From contig CAZUCI010000089.1 in the NCBI GenBank assembly GCA_964619485.1, positions 1 to 6,637 of the forward strand: a stretch of 6,637 nucleotides of DNA. Direction: 5' to 3'. Within the stretch, counting starts at the first letter, position 1, and every line of letters begins with the position of its first letter. Origin of the DNA: UBA2882 sp964619485 (lineage in GTDB: Bacteria; Bacillota; Clostridia; Lachnospirales; Lachnospiraceae). This document shows positions 5,723 to 6,637 of the stretch, in pieces. The position numbers and the translations under genes were made by a program. Under the pieces are notes generated by a model. That model worked only from the letters and a program-made list of their open reading frames with translations. It did no database searches and was not told the DNA's origin.

Positions 5723-5989
5723 TTATTTCAATAAGTGAAGCTGTCCAATCAATGGAACTTCTTTTTCCTCTTCATTGATTGCTGCAATTAATCCCATGAT
5801 CCAGCATACAAAGATGAAGATTCCCCAAATCCAGCCAATAAATGGAATTCCACTCAAAAGACCAAACAGGAAAATAACCAGTGCCTGATTCAAATGAAAT
5901 TTTGCGCCTTCTTTATCTCCGGCACAAAAGGCAACAATTAATCCAATCCATGTAATATAAGCAATAATGCCTGTTGTTTTGGTATCCAT
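5723..5989 (-). CDS. Small DUF4870-like (Tic20-like) membrane protein
   Basis: An 88-residue, strongly hydrophobic protein with no known function. Three hydrophobic stretches can be seen: about 7-23, about 36-51 and about 52-71, probably giving two or three membrane spans. Between the first and second is a charged loop followed by AKFHLNQALVIF (29-40), which resembles the F-H-x-x-Q-A conserved segment of DUF4870/Tic20-like proteins. The end EVPLIGQLHLL (77-87) also resembles the K-x-x-PLIG-type tail of that family. There is no cleavable signal peptide. The ATG at 5989-5987 has a strong AAGGAGGG site upstream. The gene has its own promoter and terminator, so it is monocistronic and its position beside metH is probably incidental. 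The family call rests on recalled motif resemblance and is moderately secure. Confidence 0.85.
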   Translation of the reverse strand: MDTKTTGIIAYITWIGLIVAFCAGDKEGAKFHLNQALVIFLFGLLSGIPFIGWIWGIFIFVCWIMGLIAAINEEEKEVPLIGQLHLLK

Positions 5990-5997
5990 AAAATATA

Positions 5998-6005
5998 CCC
6001 TCCTT
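5998..6005 (-). promoter_or_regulatory. Ribosome binding site of the DUF4870-like gene
   Basis: AAGGAGGG on the minus strand, eight bases before the ATG at 5989-5987. It is a near-perfect Shine-Dalgarno and confirms that this short gene is real. Confidence 0.85.
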
Positions 6006-6022
6006 ATTTTGAATTCCTGATT

Positions 6023-6051
6023 ATCATATCATGTTACTTTTGTGAATTCAA
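6023..6051 (-). promoter_or_regulatory. Sigma-A promoter of the DUF4870-like gene
   Basis: TTGAAT (6051-6046, four of six consensus bases) and TATGAT (6028-6023, five of six) are separated by 17 bases. An extended -10 TGA stands directly before the -10 box. Transcription should begin near 6016, about 27 bases before the ATG. The stretch between here and the terminator at 6125 shows no further feature I can support. Confidence 0.65.
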
Positions 6052-6124
6052 TCATAAAACACCATTACTCTGCTTTTTTCTACAAAAATAATATGCTGCA
6101 GCTTCCACAGGCAACCAACTTTAT

Positions 6125-6163
6125 AAAAAAAGAGTGGTCAACACAATTGTGTCAGACCACTCT
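6125..6163 (-). terminator. Strong intrinsic terminator after the GGGtGRT gene
   Basis: On the minus strand AGAGTGGTC (6163-6155) pairs perfectly with GACCACTCT (6139-6131). The stem is extended inward by ACAC/GTGT (6152-6149 with 6144-6141) around an AATT loop after a small internal bulge. It runs straight into a T-tract (6131-6125). It lies about 30 bases after the stop codon at 6197-6195. Confidence 0.92.
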
Positions 6164-6194
6164 CCCAAAGCTTCAGATTCGTTGAATAAAAAGC

Positions 6195-6637
6195 TTAAAA
6201 TTTACCAGCTTTAGCAGCTTCTTCGATTGATACAGCAACAGCTACAGTAGCACCTACCATAGGGTTGTTACCCATACCAATCAGACCCATCATCTCNNNN
6301 NNNNNNATTTCAACGTGTGCAGGTACGGAAGAAGAACCAGCGAACTGTGCATCTGAATGCATACGTCCTAAGGTATCTGTGAAACCATAGGAAGCAGGAC
6401 CAGCTGCCATGTTATCTGGATGAAGTGTACGTCCGGTACCACCACCTGATGCTACTGAGAAGTATTTCTTACCAGCTTCGATTCTTTCTTTCTTGTAGGT
6501 ACCAGCTACTGGATGCTGGAATCTTGTAGGGTTGGTAGAGTTACCGGTAATGGAAACATCTACGTTCTCTTTCCACATGATTGCAACGCCTTCTGGAACG
6601 GAGTTGGCACCGTAGCAGTTAACCTTTGCACGAAGTC
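6195..6637 (-). CDS. GGGtGRT-family protein, C-terminal part (cut by window edge, contains N gap)
   Basis: The C-terminal portion of a GGGtGRT-family protein, a bacterial family named after its conserved motif and without an established biochemical role that I know of. The frame is open from the window edge: 19 codons (LRAKVNCYGANSVPEGVAI) precede the first ATG at 6578, so that ATG is internal. The naming motif GGGTGRT is encoded at 6446-6426. It is followed by conserved-looking segments LHPDNMAAGPASYGFTDTLG, MHSDAQFAGSSSVPAHVE and EMMGLIGMGNNPMVG. Roughly 146 codons are visible; full-length members are about 330 residues as I recall. Ten Ns (6297-6306) interrupt the frame but keep it open, leaving up to four unknown residues. 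Codon use is strongly biased (Gly almost all GGT, Asn AAC, Phe nearly all TTC), suggesting high expression. A strong terminator follows. The family name is confident from the motif; any function would be a guess. Confidence 0.9.
   Translation of the reverse strand, partial: LRAKVNCYGANSVPEGVAIMWKENVDVSITGNSTNPTRFQHPVAGTYKKERIEAGKKYFSVASGGGTGRTLHPDNMAAGPASYGFTDTLGRMHSDAQFAGSSSVPAHVEXXXXEMMGLIGMGNNPMVGATVAVAVSIEEAAKAGKF
6297..6306. other. Assembly gap (10 N) inside the GGGtGRT gene
   Basis: Ten consecutive Ns in an otherwise intact coding frame. The round number suggests a scaffold placeholder rather than a measured length. The flanks on the minus strand (GTTGAAAT before, GAGATGATGG after) look like near-identical overlapping ends, so the true gap may be zero. 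Confidence 0.95.

Noticed and set aside
6011..6049. Two GAATTC palindromes flanking the promoter of the small membrane protein gene
   Set aside because: Two six-base palindromes 33 bases apart in A/T-rich DNA are not strong evidence for an operator or repeat family, and no longer symmetry connects them.

Overview
The window looks like a stretch of low-GC Firmicutes chromosome, most likely class Clostridia and plausibly a Lachnospiraceae gut commensal. The reasons are strong AGGAGG-type ribosome binding sites, sigma-A promoters with TTGACA/TATAAT-like boxes, A/T-rich codon use, a methionine synthase without its reactivation domain, and a GGGtGRT-family gene. A run of ten Ns shows it comes from a draft assembly. 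Every gene I can support lies on the minus strand, so transcription runs from high to low coordinates.

Layout in transcription order: (1) the 3' part of a GGGtGRT-family gene (6637 to 6195), interrupted by the N gap and ending at a strong intrinsic terminator; (2) a small DUF4870-like membrane protein (5989-5723) with its own promoter and terminator; (3) a new promoter, then a cobalamin-dependent methionine synthase (metH type, 5612-3147), acetolactate synthase large subunit (ilvB type, 3124-1511) and a first small regulatory subunit (1495-1010), separated by only 22 and 15 bases; (4) a 114-base gap with a near-consensus promoter, then a second, different small subunit (895-395); (5) a 128-base intercistronic stretch with a duplicated segment and competing hairpins, then the first 88 codons of ketol-acid reductoisomerase (ilvC), which runs off the left edge.

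IlvB with one or both small subunits would condense two pyruvates, or pyruvate plus 2-ketobutyrate, to the acetohydroxy acids. IlvC reduces and isomerises these on the way to valine, leucine and isoleucine. MetH methylates homocysteine to methionine and appears to share a transcript with ilvB. The points most worth a second look are the two tandem ACT-domain small subunits with a promoter between them, several substitutions in otherwise conserved acetolactate synthase active-site motifs, the repeat-built alternative RNA structure before ilvC, and the uncharacterised GGGtGRT gene. I found no mobile element, CRISPR array, tRNA, rRNA or recognisable riboswitch. Overall this is a core biosynthetic region with some unusual regulatory detail, not an obviously new system.
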